Notes: generated by a model from the letters alone, not told the origin. Positions 29,204-38,348 are shown, counted from the stretch's first letter. The stretch: DNA of 51,001 nucleotides from Candidatus Thioglobus sp. REDSEA-S12_B1 (GCA_001628405.1 LURN01000056.1:1-51001); one strand, 5' to 3'. A program made the numbers and translations.

Positions 29204-29506
29204 TTAGGACTTGCTAGCGCATTCAGGAGAATCAGGCGCTGCCTTTCTCTTCTCCCATTCTTTCGGGGTATAGGTATGCATCGCTAGCGCATGAATATGC
29301 TTGAGCTCTTCAGTAAATAGCTTATTTATAAAACGGTGCCTATCGATCAGCTTCATCTCATCAAAATCTGAGCTCACAACGACAATTTTGAAGTGAGACT
29401 CTGTTGCCGGACCAGAGTGCTGACCTGATTCATTCACAACTTCACAGTATTCTGGCTGGAGTGCCAGCTGGAGTTGTTCTTCAAGGTGGTTTTGCATACT
29501 AATCAT
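29204..29506 (-). CDS. bolA: BolA-family protein
   Basis: A 100-residue protein with the BolA fold signature: HFKIVVVSSDF and RHRFINKLFTEELKHIHALA, with the Cys/His region ending in MHTYTPKEWEK. BolA proteins work with monothiol glutaredoxins in iron-sulfur cluster handling, and some bind DNA. Either Met1 or Met4 could be the start. It overlaps the upstream ferredoxin-reductase gene by 8 bp, which is consistent with an iron-sulfur link. Confidence 0.9.
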   Translation of the reverse strand: MISMQNHLEEQLQLALQPEYCEVVNESGQHSGPATESHFKIVVVSSDFDEMKLIDRHRFINKLFTEELKHIHALAMHTYTPKEWEKRKAAPDSPECASKS

Positions 29507-30533
29507 CAGTAGAACTCACATTGGCATATTCAAAAGAATCAGAAAAGAAATTTTCTTTCTTTAGTTTGTTTTCTATACAGCTTTTTGCAGCCGCCTTTAC
29601 CATGACAGGTGGTCCGCAAGCGTATACCTCAAAATCTGTTAAATCATCAAAATCACTCATCACAGCCTCATGAACATACCCGGATTTTTTACTCCATGAG
29701 CTATCAGGCTCGGATAAAACTGGAACAAAGTTAATATTAGCATGTTTTTCACTCCACTCAGATGGCAGATTTAAATAAAAGTCTTGCTCCGTGCGAACAC
29801 CCCAGTATAAGTAAACAGTTCTGCTTGAATTCATTAATATTAAATGCTCTATGATAGCTTTGATAGGACCAAATCCAGTTCCACCAGCTATAAATATGAT
29901 TGGACAGTCACTATCATCTCTTAGAAAGAAACTTCCTTTGGGTCCCTCTATCCTTAAAATGGTTTTCTCAGTTAAAGCATTAAAAACAAAATTTGTAAAC
30001 TGCCCTCCTTCAACCAAACGAACATGAAGCTCTAATAAGTTTGAATTGGTGGGAGCATTAGCAATTGAGAAAGCCCTTGGCTCGAAATCAGGATGCTCAA
30101 TATCAAGATACTGGCCAGCCAAATACTGAAGAGACTGCGATCCAGGTATCTTCAAAATCAGCTGAATTACATCATGATTTAGGTGATTAACCTCTTCGAC
30201 ACGACACGGCATACTTCGAATCTGTATATTGGCTAAAGAGTCTAACTCATCAACCGCAATGTACAGGTCACTTTTAGCTTTGCATTGACACAATAGAGCA
30301 ATGTTGGCATCTCGATCTTCCTCGCTGATTGCATCAGGAATAGGCCCATCATAATCGACTTCACCATTGAGAATAACCGCTTTGCATTGCCCACAAAATC
30401 CATTTTGACATCCGTACGGAAAGTTAAAGCCATTAGATAGAGCTCCGTCTAGAACTGTCTCTTCGCCTCCGCACTCAAAAGATTTGCCACTAACCTGATT
30501 TAAAACCGTGTACATCGTTTTAGAGATAAACAA
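29499..30533 (-). CDS. [2Fe-2S] ferredoxin-FAD/NAD(P)H reductase fusion (CDP-6-deoxyglucoseen reductase-like)
   Basis: Single-chain electron-transfer flavoprotein of 344 residues. The N-terminal plant-type ferredoxin has C-x4-C-x2-C in YGCQNGFCGQCK and a fourth Cys in ALLCQCKA. The FAD domain has RAFSIANAP, and the NAD(P) domain has FIAGGTGFGPIKAIIE and VYACGPPVMV. The layout matches the AscD/RfbI and oxygenase-reductase group. Similar housekeeping copies are found in many gammaproteobacteria without sugar-deoxygenation genes, and none are present here, so the electron acceptor is unknown. A start at Met7 (30515) is possible. Confidence 0.85.
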   Translation of the reverse strand: MFISKTMYTVLNQVSGKSFECGGEETVLDGALSNGFNFPYGCQNGFCGQCKAVILNGEVDYDGPIPDAISEEDRDANIALLCQCKAKSDLYIAVDELDSLANIQIRSMPCRVEEVNHLNHDVIQLILKIPGSQSLQYLAGQYLDIEHPDFEPRAFSIANAPTNSNLLELHVRLVEGGQFTNFVFNALTEKTILRIEGPKGSFFLRDDSDCPIIFIAGGTGFGPIKAIIEHLILMNSSRTVYLYWGVRTEQDFYLNLPSEWSEKHANINFVPVLSEPDSSWSKKSGYVHEAVMSDFDDLTDFEVYACGPPVMVKAAAKSCIENKLKKENFFSDSFEYANVSSTDD

Positions 30534-30584
30534 ATAAAGCTGACATTATAATGTAGGACATACAAATATAAGCTTAGTATTGTT

Positions 30585-31502
30585 ATGACTATTGGGTCAA
30601 AAAAATTTGTTTTATTTTTGATGGGACCAACAGCCTCTGGAAAGACAGATCTAGCAATTGAGATAAGCAAAATCATTAATTCAAAATTAATAAGCGTTGA
30701 CTCAGCCCTTATCTATAGAGGGATGGATATTGGTACCGCTAAACCAGACAAAGAAACACTCAAGAAATTTCCACATGAACTTATAGATATTTGTGAGCCA
30801 GAAGACAGTTTCTCTGTCAATGATTTCATTGACCTAGCAACAACACAAATTGAACTAGCTTTCAAGGAAAATAAGCTTCCTATATTGGTTGGAGGAACCT
30901 CCTTTTATTTTAATGCTCTGGAGCATGGGATATCTAATCTCCCAGCTTCGACAGATCAATCTAGAAAACATTTCAATGACCTACTGAAAAAACATGGCAG
31001 CGAAAAGTTACACAATAATTTGAAAGAAATTGACCCCGAATCGGCTGCTCGTATTCACCCCAATGACTCTCAAAGAATAACAAGAGCTCTCGAAGTTCAC
31101 GACCTTTCAGGTAAAACTTTAAGCAGCTTGCAGGGCCAAAAAAATAACAAGAAGCTTAATCTTAAAATTAAGAAAATTATCCTCATGCCGAATAGGTCAG
31201 AGCTCCATGAAAGGATAGAAGAGCGCTTTATTGATATGATTAAAAATGGATTTTTAGATGAAGTAAAAGCTCTCAAAAATAATAAAAAACTTAATCTTGA
31301 TCTAGCTTCAATGAGGTGTGTTGGATATAGACAAGTTTGGAATTACTTTGATGGAATGTACAACAAAAAAGAAATGATAGAAAAGGCTATCGTAGCAACA
31401 AGGCAGCTTTGCAAGAGACAATGCACTTGGCTCAGAAATGAGGAAGAAGCCCTAGTTCTAGCTAGCCCAAGCATTGAAAAAGCAATTGATTACATCAAAT
31501 AA
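30585..31502 (+). CDS. miaA: MiaA, tRNA dimethylallyltransferase
   Basis: Transfers a dimethylallyl group to A37 of tRNAs reading UNN codons, the step before MiaB. The 305 residues carry the P-loop MGPTASGKTDLAIEI, SVDSALIYRGMDIGTAKP, GGTSFYF and the tRNA-binding region SMRCVGYRQVWNYF. The isoprenoid donor depends on the MEP pathway, two enzymes of which are also here. It is divergent from the ferredoxin-reductase gene and is the last clearly housekeeping gene before the catabolic block. Confidence 0.97.
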   Translation: MTIGSKKFVLFLMGPTASGKTDLAIEISKIINSKLISVDSALIYRGMDIGTAKPDKETLKKFPHELIDICEPEDSFSVNDFIDLATTQIELAFKENKLPILVGGTSFYFNALEHGISNLPASTDQSRKHFNDLLKKHGSEKLHNNLKEIDPESAARIHPNDSQRITRALEVHDLSGKTLSSLQGQKNNKKLNLKIKKIILMPNRSELHERIEERFIDMIKNGFLDEVKALKNNKKLNLDLASMRCVGYRQVWNYFDGMYNKKEMIEKAIVATRQLCKRQCTWLRNEEEALVLASPSIEKAIDYIK

Positions 31503-31528
31503 TTATTGATTAACGCTGTATAAGTCTA

Positions 31529-32062
31529 TTAACTCTTTGATTGCTTAGTAAGTTTCTCCATCGTACCGAGCATAGTTCTTAAACTGTCTTTGGTAGTTTC
31601 AAAATCATCACTAGTTAATTCAGATACTGCCAAATTTTCAATCTCGTGAAATTTAGGGAAGACTTCTTCCATCAGATTTTCACCTGCTTGAGTAATATGG
31701 ACAACAACACGTCTACCGTCATCTGAGTGGGGCTCCTTTCTGCAGTAACCATGCTTTTCAAGGGTGGTCAAAATACCAGTCAATGTACTTTTTGCAATGC
31801 CGGCATTCCTTGCTAAATTAGCAGTCTCAAGGTCTCCCCAAACCCACAAAACCCACATCACAACAAATCCAGAAAATGATAGATTAAATTCTTTCAGAAC
31901 TTGATTTTCTGAAAAGTTTCTAAAGATAGATGTAAATCTAAAAGCATTAGAGACAACCGAGACTGACCTACCATATAGGCCAACAGAGATAAGATGTTGC
32001 TTGGCTTTTTCTTCAGCTTTTGAAAGCTTTGGATGGTCCTTGTTATTAGTACTTTTTTTCAT
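31529..32062 (-). CDS. MarR-family transcriptional regulator
   Basis: Winged-helix regulator. With the ATG at 32062 it has 177 residues and begins MKKSTNNKDHPKLS. An upstream ATG at 32110 would overlap the preceding gene by 43 bp and is less likely. The DNA-binding part (about 80-140) reads LARNAGIAKSTLTGILTTLE then HSDDGRRVVVHIT, the MarR wing. It is probably co-transcribed with the acetoacetate-decarboxylase-like gene. HpaR-type MarR proteins repress homoprotocatechuate genes, and related palindromes stand at several promoters of this block. I infer that this protein is their repressor and that a pathway compound is the inducer. Confidence 0.88.
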   Translation of the reverse strand: MKKSTNNKDHPKLSKAEEKAKQHLISVGLYGRSVSVVSNAFRFTSIFRNFSENQVLKEFNLSFSGFVVMWVLWVWGDLETANLARNAGIAKSTLTGILTTLEKHGYCRKEPHSDDGRRVVVHITQAGENLMEEVFPKFHEIENLAVSELTSDDFETTKDSLRTMLGTMEKLTKQSKS

Positions 32063-32067
32063 TATTA

Positions 32068-32868
32068 CTATGTCAAATTTGATCTTTTTAAGGTTGTACC
32101 ACCTTTCCAAGAGACCCCTACTTGACGATAGTATCCCTTAATTAACTCCTCTGGTGAAAGTAATTGAAACTCTTCAACTGGTGAATTAAAAAAATCAATT
32201 TCAAAAGAGCCCTGAAAGGTTAGCCCAATCTCTGCATCATAACCTGACATTGTCACAACTTCATCAAGGCTATCTTTGCCATCGCACTCTATCGAGGGCA
32301 TCCATCGATTATGAACCATCGGTAATGCGTTGACAAAGCCGGCATGGTCTGACTCGCTCTCAATCGTGAATTTAGCCTGAATCAGTCGATGATCATAGGC
32401 TGCTAGAGTAGCCCCAAAAGTGCCGCCTTGCTCAAGTCGCGGACCTGCCTTACCAACAGTGGTAGGCCTAGTTAAATGAATTGATCCAATTTTTTTAGGA
32501 TAGCCTTGAAATTGGCCACGCATAACAGCGTAGTCTTTATCAACCCAGATATAGACGCAACGTGAGTATGTTTTTCCCATAAACTTGCACCTTACGACAA
32601 AAAATACTTCTTTATATTGAGCCCTCATAGGATCTAACAATTCATTAAAGTTATCGCTACAACTCTGCCAGTCAGCCCAAATTACCGCAACAGCTCCAGG
32701 ATCCTCATCAGCTAATTCAAATCCATCAGGCAAAAGCTCAGCAACGCGATCAGGATTTGTTCTATACTCAAGCGTCAAGAGAGTTCCAGAGTAGTGCCAA
32801 GGAACATTGGGAAGCAGAGACGAAATACCAGTTGATGTCCTGGGAAACATAAAACCTTTTATCGACAT
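32068..32868 (-). CDS. Acetoacetate decarboxylase-family enzyme
   Basis: A 266-residue protein of the ADC superfamily. The catalytic lysine pair is present in GYPKKIGSI (Lys125-Lys126), where the first Lys forms the Schiff base and the second lowers its pKa in acetoacetate decarboxylase. SRCVYIWVDKDYAVMRGQF leads into it. Family members decarboxylate or hydrate 2- or 3-keto acids and also include aldolase-dehydratases. The substrate is therefore open, and a breakdown product of the ring-cleavage route is a reasonable guess. It is divergent from the HpaG-like operon with shared operators between. Confidence 0.82.
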   Translation of the reverse strand: MSIKGFMFPRTSTGISSLLPNVPWHYSGTLLTLEYRTNPDRVAELLPDGFELADEDPGAVAVIWADWQSCSDNFNELLDPMRAQYKEVFFVVRCKFMGKTYSRCVYIWVDKDYAVMRGQFQGYPKKIGSIHLTRPTTVGKAGPRLEQGGTFGATLAAYDHRLIQAKFTIESESDHAGFVNALPMVHNRWMPSIECDGKDSLDEVVTMSGYDAEIGLTFQGSFEIDFFNSPVEEFQLLSPEELIKGYYRQVGVSWKGGTTLKRSNLT

Positions 32869-32898
32869 AATTTAATATTTATTTTGAATGATAAAATT

Positions 32899-32931
32899 AT
32901 ATTATATAATACATTCGTTCGTACCCAAATG
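32899..32931 (-). promoter_or_regulatory. Operator and minus-strand promoter of the ADC-like/marR unit
   Basis: On the minus strand TTGGGT (32923-32928) and a TATAAT about 16 bp further on form a promoter reading toward the ADC-like gene. The operator-like sequence CATTCGTTCGTACCCAAATG (32912-32931) covers its -35. Its core TTCGTACCCAAATG recurs at 32986-32999. This is the expected layout for an autoregulated MarR gene. Confidence 0.55.
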
Positions 32932-32949
32932 ATTTTAAATAAATAAATC

Positions 32950-32999
32950 TTTACTAAGTTTAATTTCATAATATAATATATTCATTCGTACCCAAATGA
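32950..32999 (+). promoter_or_regulatory. Promoter and operator of the hpaG-P450-GS-ALDH operon
   Basis: TTTACT (32950-32955) and TATAAT (32972-32977) are 16 bp apart. The operator-like TCATTCGTACCCAAATGA (32982-32999), with palindromic ends TCATT/AATGA, begins 4 bp past the -10 and covers the predicted transcription start. A repressor bound there would block initiation. An AAGGA ribosome-binding site precedes the ATG at 33017. Confidence 0.6.
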
Positions 33000-33016
33000 A
33001 ATAAGGAAAAATACCA

Positions 33017-33907
33017 ATGACAACCAAAGAATATCGAAGAATATTGTTGAATGGTTACCCAGTTCAGACAACTGTTGAGGGCAACGAGCTCGTAACCAAA
33101 GATGGAAGAAGCATTGACATAAATGAAGCTCAACATCTCCCTCCTACTCAACCTTCAAAGATAATTTGTGTTCATTTAAATTATGAAAGTCGCGTCAAGG
33201 AATATATTACAAAATTACCCCCTGCTCCAACATATTTTCATAAACCTATTACCGCCCTGAATAGCCATAATGGAGATATTGTCAGGCCTGAGAGATGTAA
33301 ATGGCTTAACTATGAAGGTGAAATTGCTATTGTTATTGGCCGGAACTGTCGCAATATTAGCCCAGATGAAGCCAAAGATTATATTGCCGGATACACTGTT
33401 GCAAATGATTATGGACTTCATGATTTTAGAGATACCGATGCTGGCTCAATGCTTCGAGTAAAAGGCTCAGATACCCTGTGTCCAGTAGGACCTGGGCTTG
33501 TTACAGGATGGGATTTTCACAACAAAGGTATTCGTACCATTGTTAATGGAAAGGTAATGCAAGATGCAAACACCAATGAAATGGAATGGGATATGAATTA
33601 TCTTGTTGCGGATATTGCACGCAATATTACTCTAGAACCGGGAGACTTATTACTTTCTGGTACCCCTGCAAATAGCCGACCAGTGAACCCTGGCGATATT
33701 GTTGAAGTCGAGGTTGAAGGCTTAGGGAAACTATCAAATAGAATTGTTCATGGGGCCACACCAATCCGTGATGATGTTGGCGCACAACCATCGAGTTCAG
33801 AAGAAGTTGTATCTACAGCTATGGGTGGTGACTGGGAATTTCGAGGTAAAAGAGCTGCAGGCGGCCAGGGCGCAAAATTCTATAAATCATCACTCAAAAA
33901 AAAATAA
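33017..33907 (+). CDS. HpaG-like fumarylacetoacetate hydrolase-family enzyme
   Basis: FAH-fold enzyme of 296 residues resembling the homoprotocatechuate-pathway isomerase/decarboxylase (HpaG, acting after ring cleavage and aldehyde oxidation). Seen: KIICVHLNYESRVKEY near residue 48, the metal ligands in NYEGEIAIVIGR (E-x-E) near 103 and the third in GYTVANDYGLHDFRD, then LLSGTPAN and PGDIVEVEVEGLG. The ~45-residue C-terminal tail with GGDWEFRGKRAAGGQG is extra relative to most relatives and unexplained. It is first in the plus-strand operon, 3 bp before the P450 gene. Relatives include hydratases and 2-oxo-acid decarboxylases, so the exact step is inferred. Confidence 0.82.
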   Translation: MTTKEYRRILLNGYPVQTTVEGNELVTKDGRSIDINEAQHLPPTQPSKIICVHLNYESRVKEYITKLPPAPTYFHKPITALNSHNGDIVRPERCKWLNYEGEIAIVIGRNCRNISPDEAKDYIAGYTVANDYGLHDFRDTDAGSMLRVKGSDTLCPVGPGLVTGWDFHNKGIRTIVNGKVMQDANTNEMEWDMNYLVADIARNITLEPGDLLLSGTPANSRPVNPGDIVEVEVEGLGKLSNRIVHGATPIRDDVGAQPSSSEEVVSTAMGGDWEFRGKRAAGGQGAKFYKSSLKKK

Positions 33908-33910
33908 ACT

Positions 33911-35197
33911 ATGGCAAAAATACTAAAAACTGTTTGTCCAACAAATAATGATGATGTTGACGCTGACATTACCAGTCATGATACTTATGAAAAAGGATTT
34001 CCTCACAATGCATTTAAAAGACTTCGAGACGATGAACCATGTGCATGGATTGATGAACACGATGGAGGAAAAGGTTTTTGGGCAATCACTCGATACAATG
34101 ACATTAGAGAAGTTAACGGCTTACCAAAAATCTTCAGTTCTGCTCAAGGTATTCGTTTAGAAGAACAATCAAAAGAAGAGTTCGAGGCTCGTAAAACATT
34201 CCAAGAAACTGATCCACCTGTTCATACTCGTCAACGTATGATGTTTCATCGAGGCTTTACACGCAAACTTGTTTCTACCTACGAGCCACTTATTCGTGAA
34301 ATTTGTAATGACATTCTAAATGATGCTGTCGATCTGAACGAGGTTGATGCAACCAAAGAAATAGCTAAAAAATTACCTATGAGAATGCTTGGTCGAGTTG
34401 TAGGCACGCCGGATGAAGATGCAGAATGGTTGGTCTCAAAAGGTGACTCAATGATTGCTAATAGTGACCCAGATTTCACAGACCATGTTATTGACAAAGT
34501 GGATACTGATGAATATAGATTCTTGCCATTTAGATCTCCTGCAGGCAGGGAAATATATGACTATGGAGAAAAGCAGAAAAAACTTCGTGAAAATAATGAT
34601 ATGGGTGATGTTTTATCAATGCTTCTTCAACCAGACAAGCATGGTGACACACTGTCAGATTTAGAATTTAAAAACTTTTTCGCGCTCATGGTAGCTGCAG
34701 GTAACGATACGACTCGCTACTCTATGGCATTTTCCATGCACGCTCTAGCAAACAATCCCTATATTTTTGATTGTCTAAAATCTTCTCCCGATGATGCTCC
34801 AATTTGGTCAACTGCAACTGAAGAATTCATCAGATGGGCATCTCCAACTATGCACTTTAGAAGAACAGCCACTGAAGACTACATTCTGCATAATAAAAAA
34901 ATTAGAGAAGGCGACAAAGTTGCTGTATGGTTTATTTCAGGAAACTATGATGAACGTAAGTTTGCTGAGCCTTTTAGCTTTAATCTAGAGAGAGAAAATA
35001 ATCAACATATTGCTTTTGGTCAGGGAGGACCTCATACCTGCCTAGGGATGTGGCTTGCAAGACTTGAAGTCAAGGTGGCTATGCAAGAGTTACTTAAACG
35101 AGTATCTAAAATTGAACAAATTGGACCTGAAAAATACTTACGCTCAAATTTTATTCGTGGAATAAAAAATTTACCCGTAAGATTAACATCGGCATAA
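33911..35197 (+). CDS. Cytochrome P450 (class I bacterial type)
   Basis: Haem monooxygenase of 428 residues. The I-helix oxygen-activation motif is AAGNDTTRYSM near residue 261, the E-x-x-R is in EEFIRWASP and the haem-ligand Cys377 is in FGQGGPHTCLG. That loop has the GGPH form known from CYP125/CYP142-like P450s, with one more residue than the FGxGxHxCxG pattern. The electron donors are encoded in the same operon (ferredoxin 38021-38347, reductase 38349-39560). It would hydroxylate, O-dealkylate or N-dealkylate the pathway substrate. Family-level sequence cannot tell which. Confidence 0.93.
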   Translation: MAKILKTVCPTNNDDVDADITSHDTYEKGFPHNAFKRLRDDEPCAWIDEHDGGKGFWAITRYNDIREVNGLPKIFSSAQGIRLEEQSKEEFEARKTFQETDPPVHTRQRMMFHRGFTRKLVSTYEPLIREICNDILNDAVDLNEVDATKEIAKKLPMRMLGRVVGTPDEDAEWLVSKGDSMIANSDPDFTDHVIDKVDTDEYRFLPFRSPAGREIYDYGEKQKKLRENNDMGDVLSMLLQPDKHGDTLSDLEFKNFFALMVAAGNDTTRYSMAFSMHALANNPYIFDCLKSSPDDAPIWSTATEEFIRWASPTMHFRRTATEDYILHNKKIREGDKVAVWFISGNYDERKFAEPFSFNLERENNQHIAFGQGGPHTCLGMWLARLEVKVAMQELLKRVSKIEQIGPEKYLRSNFIRGIKNLPVRLTSA

Positions 35198-35231
35198 TAA
35201 TGAGTAACCAACTAAAAAGGATAAAATTAAG

Positions 35232-36518
35232 ATGAAAGATTACAAAAGAATTAGAGTGCTCTTCTCGGATCATCTCGGTCTTGCAAGAGGAAAATATCAA
35301 CCAACAAACACTGCAGCTGGTGGTGAAGCAAAGTTCTGTATCAGTCTTTATGGGCTTACCTATGATAAACAACTGTTGCCTGCCCCAGGCAGCGGTTTAT
35401 TGGAGGGCTTACCTGATGTAGTTGCGAAATACAAAAAAGAGGATATTCTCCCTTCATGGGAAGCGGATACCGGTATTGTGATTCCTGATATCGAATTCAA
35501 TGGAGAGCCTCTAGCGCACTGCGGCAGAAATGTATTAAAAAAGACCATTACGCAATTTGAAAAAATAGGCCTAACTCCTTATGTTGGGATAGAGCTTGAA
35601 GCATATGTGTTTGAAAAAGACAATGATGGCAATTGGGTTCCTTATAACACGCCTGGAGCCTACGTATATGGAACAGGAGCAAAAGTTGATCCTGCTGGCC
35701 TGATTGATGAAGTGTGGCTGCAAGCTGAAGCCTGCGGGATTGAGTTAGAATCATTTAATTCAGAATTTGATTCACCACAGTTTGAGCTTACTTTAAAGTA
35801 CGGAAAGGCCCTAGAAGCAGTTGATCAAATCTTTTTATTCAAAACAATGGCCAAAGAAATTTTTGAACAAAAGGGTTATCTATTAAGCTTCATGCCTAAG
35901 CCTTTATCGGCAAATGGTGGAAGCGGGATGCATATTAACTTTAGTTTTGACAATAAAAAAGGTAACAATGCAATATATGACAAATCTGCCAATGATGGAT
36001 TATCAAATATTGCGAAAAAATCTATCTCTGGATTAATTCAACACCACGAAGGGATGGCGGCTTTGGTTGCTCCAACTGTTAACTCCTATCGTAGGTTATT
36101 ACCAGCAAGCCTCTCAGGATATTGGGCAAATTGGGGGTATGATCATAGAGGGGTAACAACTAGAATCCCAGATGACCGTGGGGCACTCTCGAGGATTGAA
36201 TTTAGGATGCCAGATTGTGCGGCTAATCCTTATACTGCAGTAGCTACAGTTCTTCAAGCAGCAAAATTAGGGATAGAGAATGACTACGAGTTACCTGATG
36301 CGGAAACTCAAGATTGTCTAGAATCTCAAAGTACAGAAAGACATGTCCCAGACAATCTGGGGATGGCACTGGAAGCCCTCAATGCTGATAAAGCTCTTTG
36401 TGAGGCAGTAGGTCAAGAATTGGTGGATAACCATACAGCCATTAAGGAACAAGAATGGCAAGGATATATCTCCCACACAACAGACTGGGAATTTGATCAA
36501 TATCTCAAGTATATTTAA
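35232..36518 (+). CDS. Glutamine-synthetase-like ligase (probable gamma-glutamyl-amide synthetase)
   Basis: A 428-residue GS-fold protein lacking the longer layout of GlnA. The catalytic core has GIELEAYVFE (metal ligands) near residue 118, NGGSGMHINFSF near 231, APTVNSYRRL near 279 and RIEFRMPDCAANPYTAV near 316. No adenylylation-loop Tyr motif of GlnA is seen. GS-like proteins embedded in amine-catabolism clusters join glutamate to an amine through an amide bond (for example gamma-glutamylanilide and gamma-glutamylisopropylamide synthetases). Placement in a P450 operon, with a class I amidotransferase at 40565-41305, supports that role over nitrogen assimilation. Confidence 0.85.
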   Translation: MKDYKRIRVLFSDHLGLARGKYQPTNTAAGGEAKFCISLYGLTYDKQLLPAPGSGLLEGLPDVVAKYKKEDILPSWEADTGIVIPDIEFNGEPLAHCGRNVLKKTITQFEKIGLTPYVGIELEAYVFEKDNDGNWVPYNTPGAYVYGTGAKVDPAGLIDEVWLQAEACGIELESFNSEFDSPQFELTLKYGKALEAVDQIFLFKTMAKEIFEQKGYLLSFMPKPLSANGGSGMHINFSFDNKKGNNAIYDKSANDGLSNIAKKSISGLIQHHEGMAALVAPTVNSYRRLLPASLSGYWANWGYDHRGVTTRIPDDRGALSRIEFRMPDCAANPYTAVATVLQAAKLGIENDYELPDAETQDCLESQSTERHVPDNLGMALEALNADKALCEAVGQELVDNHTAIKEQEWQGYISHTTDWEFDQYLKYI

Positions 36519-36527
36519 ATTTAAGCG

Positions 36528-37991
36528 ATGTCAAATCGAGTTAACATAAATGGCGTTGAGGTTTCAACGGATCACTATATTGATGGCAAGAGGGTTTCTT
36601 CAGATAAAAAATTTTCTGTCATCAATCCAAACAATCCCAACGAAGTTCTTGCAAAAGTATCAAGGGGTGATAACGCGATAGCTCAACTTGCAGTTGATGC
36701 TGCAAGAAAAGGCTTTACTATTTGGTCAGAAATGACTGTGGATGAACGTTCTCATATCATGCATAAATTAGCCGACCTTATTGAAAGTCGTGTCGATGAT
36801 ATCTCTCTCATTGAGTGTCTAGATATGGGAATGCGTCATGAAAGCCTTAGAAATAGAGTGATACCTCGAGGAGCTAGAAATTTTCGTTCTTATGCCGATA
36901 TAGCGAAAGAATATCAACCAAGAAAGTGGCATTCAAACACTACTGAAAATGAAATTCAAAGAATGCCAAGCGGCGTAAGTGTCATAATCACGCCGTGGAA
37001 TGCTCCCTTTATGTTATCTACCTGGAAATGTGCACCAGCCCTAGCAGCAGGAAATAGCGTCATTTTAAAACCTGCAGAGTGGTCTCCTTTGTCAGCATCA
37101 ATATTAGGTGATTTGATTGAAGAAGCGGGCTTCCCCCCAGGAGTATTTAACATTGTTCAGGGTATAGGTGAAGAGGTTGGAGCGGCGCTAGTATCAAACC
37201 CTAATGTCAATCGTGTTTCGTTTACTGGCTCTCCAGAAGCAGCAAGACATATTGGAAAATCTGCTGCTGAAAATATTGTTCCATTTACAGGTGAATTAGG
37301 AGGCAAAAGTCCATTAATTATCTTTCCTGATGCAGACTTTGATGCTGCAGTAAATAAAGCAGTTGGGCAATTTGATGACTCTGGTCAAGTATGTCTCGCA
37401 GGGACAAGATTGTTAGTTCACTCATCCATCAAAGAAAAATTTTTAAAACGATTCTTGGAACTAACTGCCGAACAAAAACTAGGTCCAAGTTTTGATGATT
37501 CAACAGAGATTACTCCAATGATTCATCCAGATCATTTGAAAAATGTTAATGATTTTGTTAGCCGAGCAAAAATCAATGGAGACAAGATTCTTTGTGGAGG
37601 AAATATCTATAAAAAAGGTCACTTATGGTTTGAACCAACCTTGATCGAACCGCTCTCAAACGAATCCGAAGTGATCCAAAAAGAAATTTTTGGACCCGTA
37701 CTGACTCTTCAAACATTTAATGATGAATTAGAGGCTATCGAGTTGGCAAACAGCACAAAATATGGGCTCTCGGGAATGGTATATACAAGCAATAAAGCCA
37801 CTGCTGAGCGTGTAGGACGTGCAGTCCGAGCCGGCACGGTCTGGGTTAATTGCTTTTTGATTAGAGATTTAACAGCACCATTTGGAGGATTTGGTATTAG
37901 TGGAATTGGACGCGAAGGTGGAGATTATGGGATTGACTTTCATAGTGATTTAAAAACTTTCCAAATATTGGATAACTCTCTGATTGATTAG
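36528..37991 (+). CDS. HpaE-like aldehyde dehydrogenase
   Basis: NAD(P)-dependent ALDH of 487 residues. The nucleophile Cys289 is in DDSGQVCLAGTR, the general-base Glu in FTGELGGKSPLI, the cofactor region is ITPWNAPFML and the C-terminal signature is IRDLTAPFGGFGISGIGREGG. That last segment is typical of the 5-carboxymethyl-2-hydroxymuconate and 2-hydroxymuconate semialdehyde dehydrogenases of meta-cleavage pathways, which oxidise the product of an extradiol dioxygenase. Such a dioxygenase is encoded at 39579-40451. It lies 9 bp after the GS-like gene. Confidence 0.88.
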   Translation: MSNRVNINGVEVSTDHYIDGKRVSSDKKFSVINPNNPNEVLAKVSRGDNAIAQLAVDAARKGFTIWSEMTVDERSHIMHKLADLIESRVDDISLIECLDMGMRHESLRNRVIPRGARNFRSYADIAKEYQPRKWHSNTTENEIQRMPSGVSVIITPWNAPFMLSTWKCAPALAAGNSVILKPAEWSPLSASILGDLIEEAGFPPGVFNIVQGIGEEVGAALVSNPNVNRVSFTGSPEAARHIGKSAAENIVPFTGELGGKSPLIIFPDADFDAAVNKAVGQFDDSGQVCLAGTRLLVHSSIKEKFLKRFLELTAEQKLGPSFDDSTEITPMIHPDHLKNVNDFVSRAKINGDKILCGGNIYKKGHLWFEPTLIEPLSNESEVIQKEIFGPVLTLQTFNDELEAIELANSTKYGLSGMVYTSNKATAERVGRAVRAGTVWVNCFLIRDLTAPFGGFGISGIGREGGDYGIDFHSDLKTFQILDNSLID

Positions 37992-38020
37992 AAACTTATT
38001 ATTTAAAGAATAAAAAAATT

Positions 38021-38347
38021 ATGGCATTAGTTAAATACATTTTAGAAGACAGCTCCGAAGTAACTATTGAGGCCCAGGTAGGCCAAAATTTAATGCAACT
38101 TGCAATAGAGAATAATGTCGAAGGAATTGAAGGTGCATGCGGTGGCTCTTGTATGTGCGCCACATGCCATGTTAAGGTTGAATCTGTGAATGGTGCTGAA
38201 CTTGGGGAAAGGTCTGAGATGGAGCTAGATGTTCTGGAAATGGAAATTGATGAGGTCGCATCAAATAGTCGACTGGGATGTCAAATTGAAATCAATGAGA
38301 AAATAGAATCTATCACTGTTCGCATCGAATCTATTCAGAGTATCTAG
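38021..38347 (+). CDS. [2Fe-2S] ferredoxin, adrenodoxin/putidaredoxin type
   Basis: A 108-residue electron carrier. The cluster cysteines have the adrenodoxin spacing C-x5-C-x2-C in ACGGSCMCATCHVKV with a fourth Cys in SRLGCQIEI. (One further Cys inside the loop is not needed for the cluster.) This ferredoxin type serves class I P450s. It sits directly upstream of the matching reductase, in the operon with the P450. Confidence 0.94.
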   Translation: MALVKYILEDSSEVTIEAQVGQNLMQLAIENNVEGIEGACGGSCMCATCHVKVESVNGAELGERSEMELDVLEMEIDEVASNSRLGCQIEINEKIESITVRIESIQSI

Positions 38348-38348
38348 A

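Noticed and set aside
30545-30560. Shared palindromic -10 (ATTATAAT) for divergent miaA and ferredoxin-reductase genes
   Set aside because: The element is short and AT-rich, and no convincing -35 could be matched in either direction.
35232-36518. Annotation as housekeeping glutamine synthetase (glnA)
   Set aside because: It lacks the recognisable GlnA adenylylation motif, is shorter than GlnA and sits inside a P450/ALDH operon.
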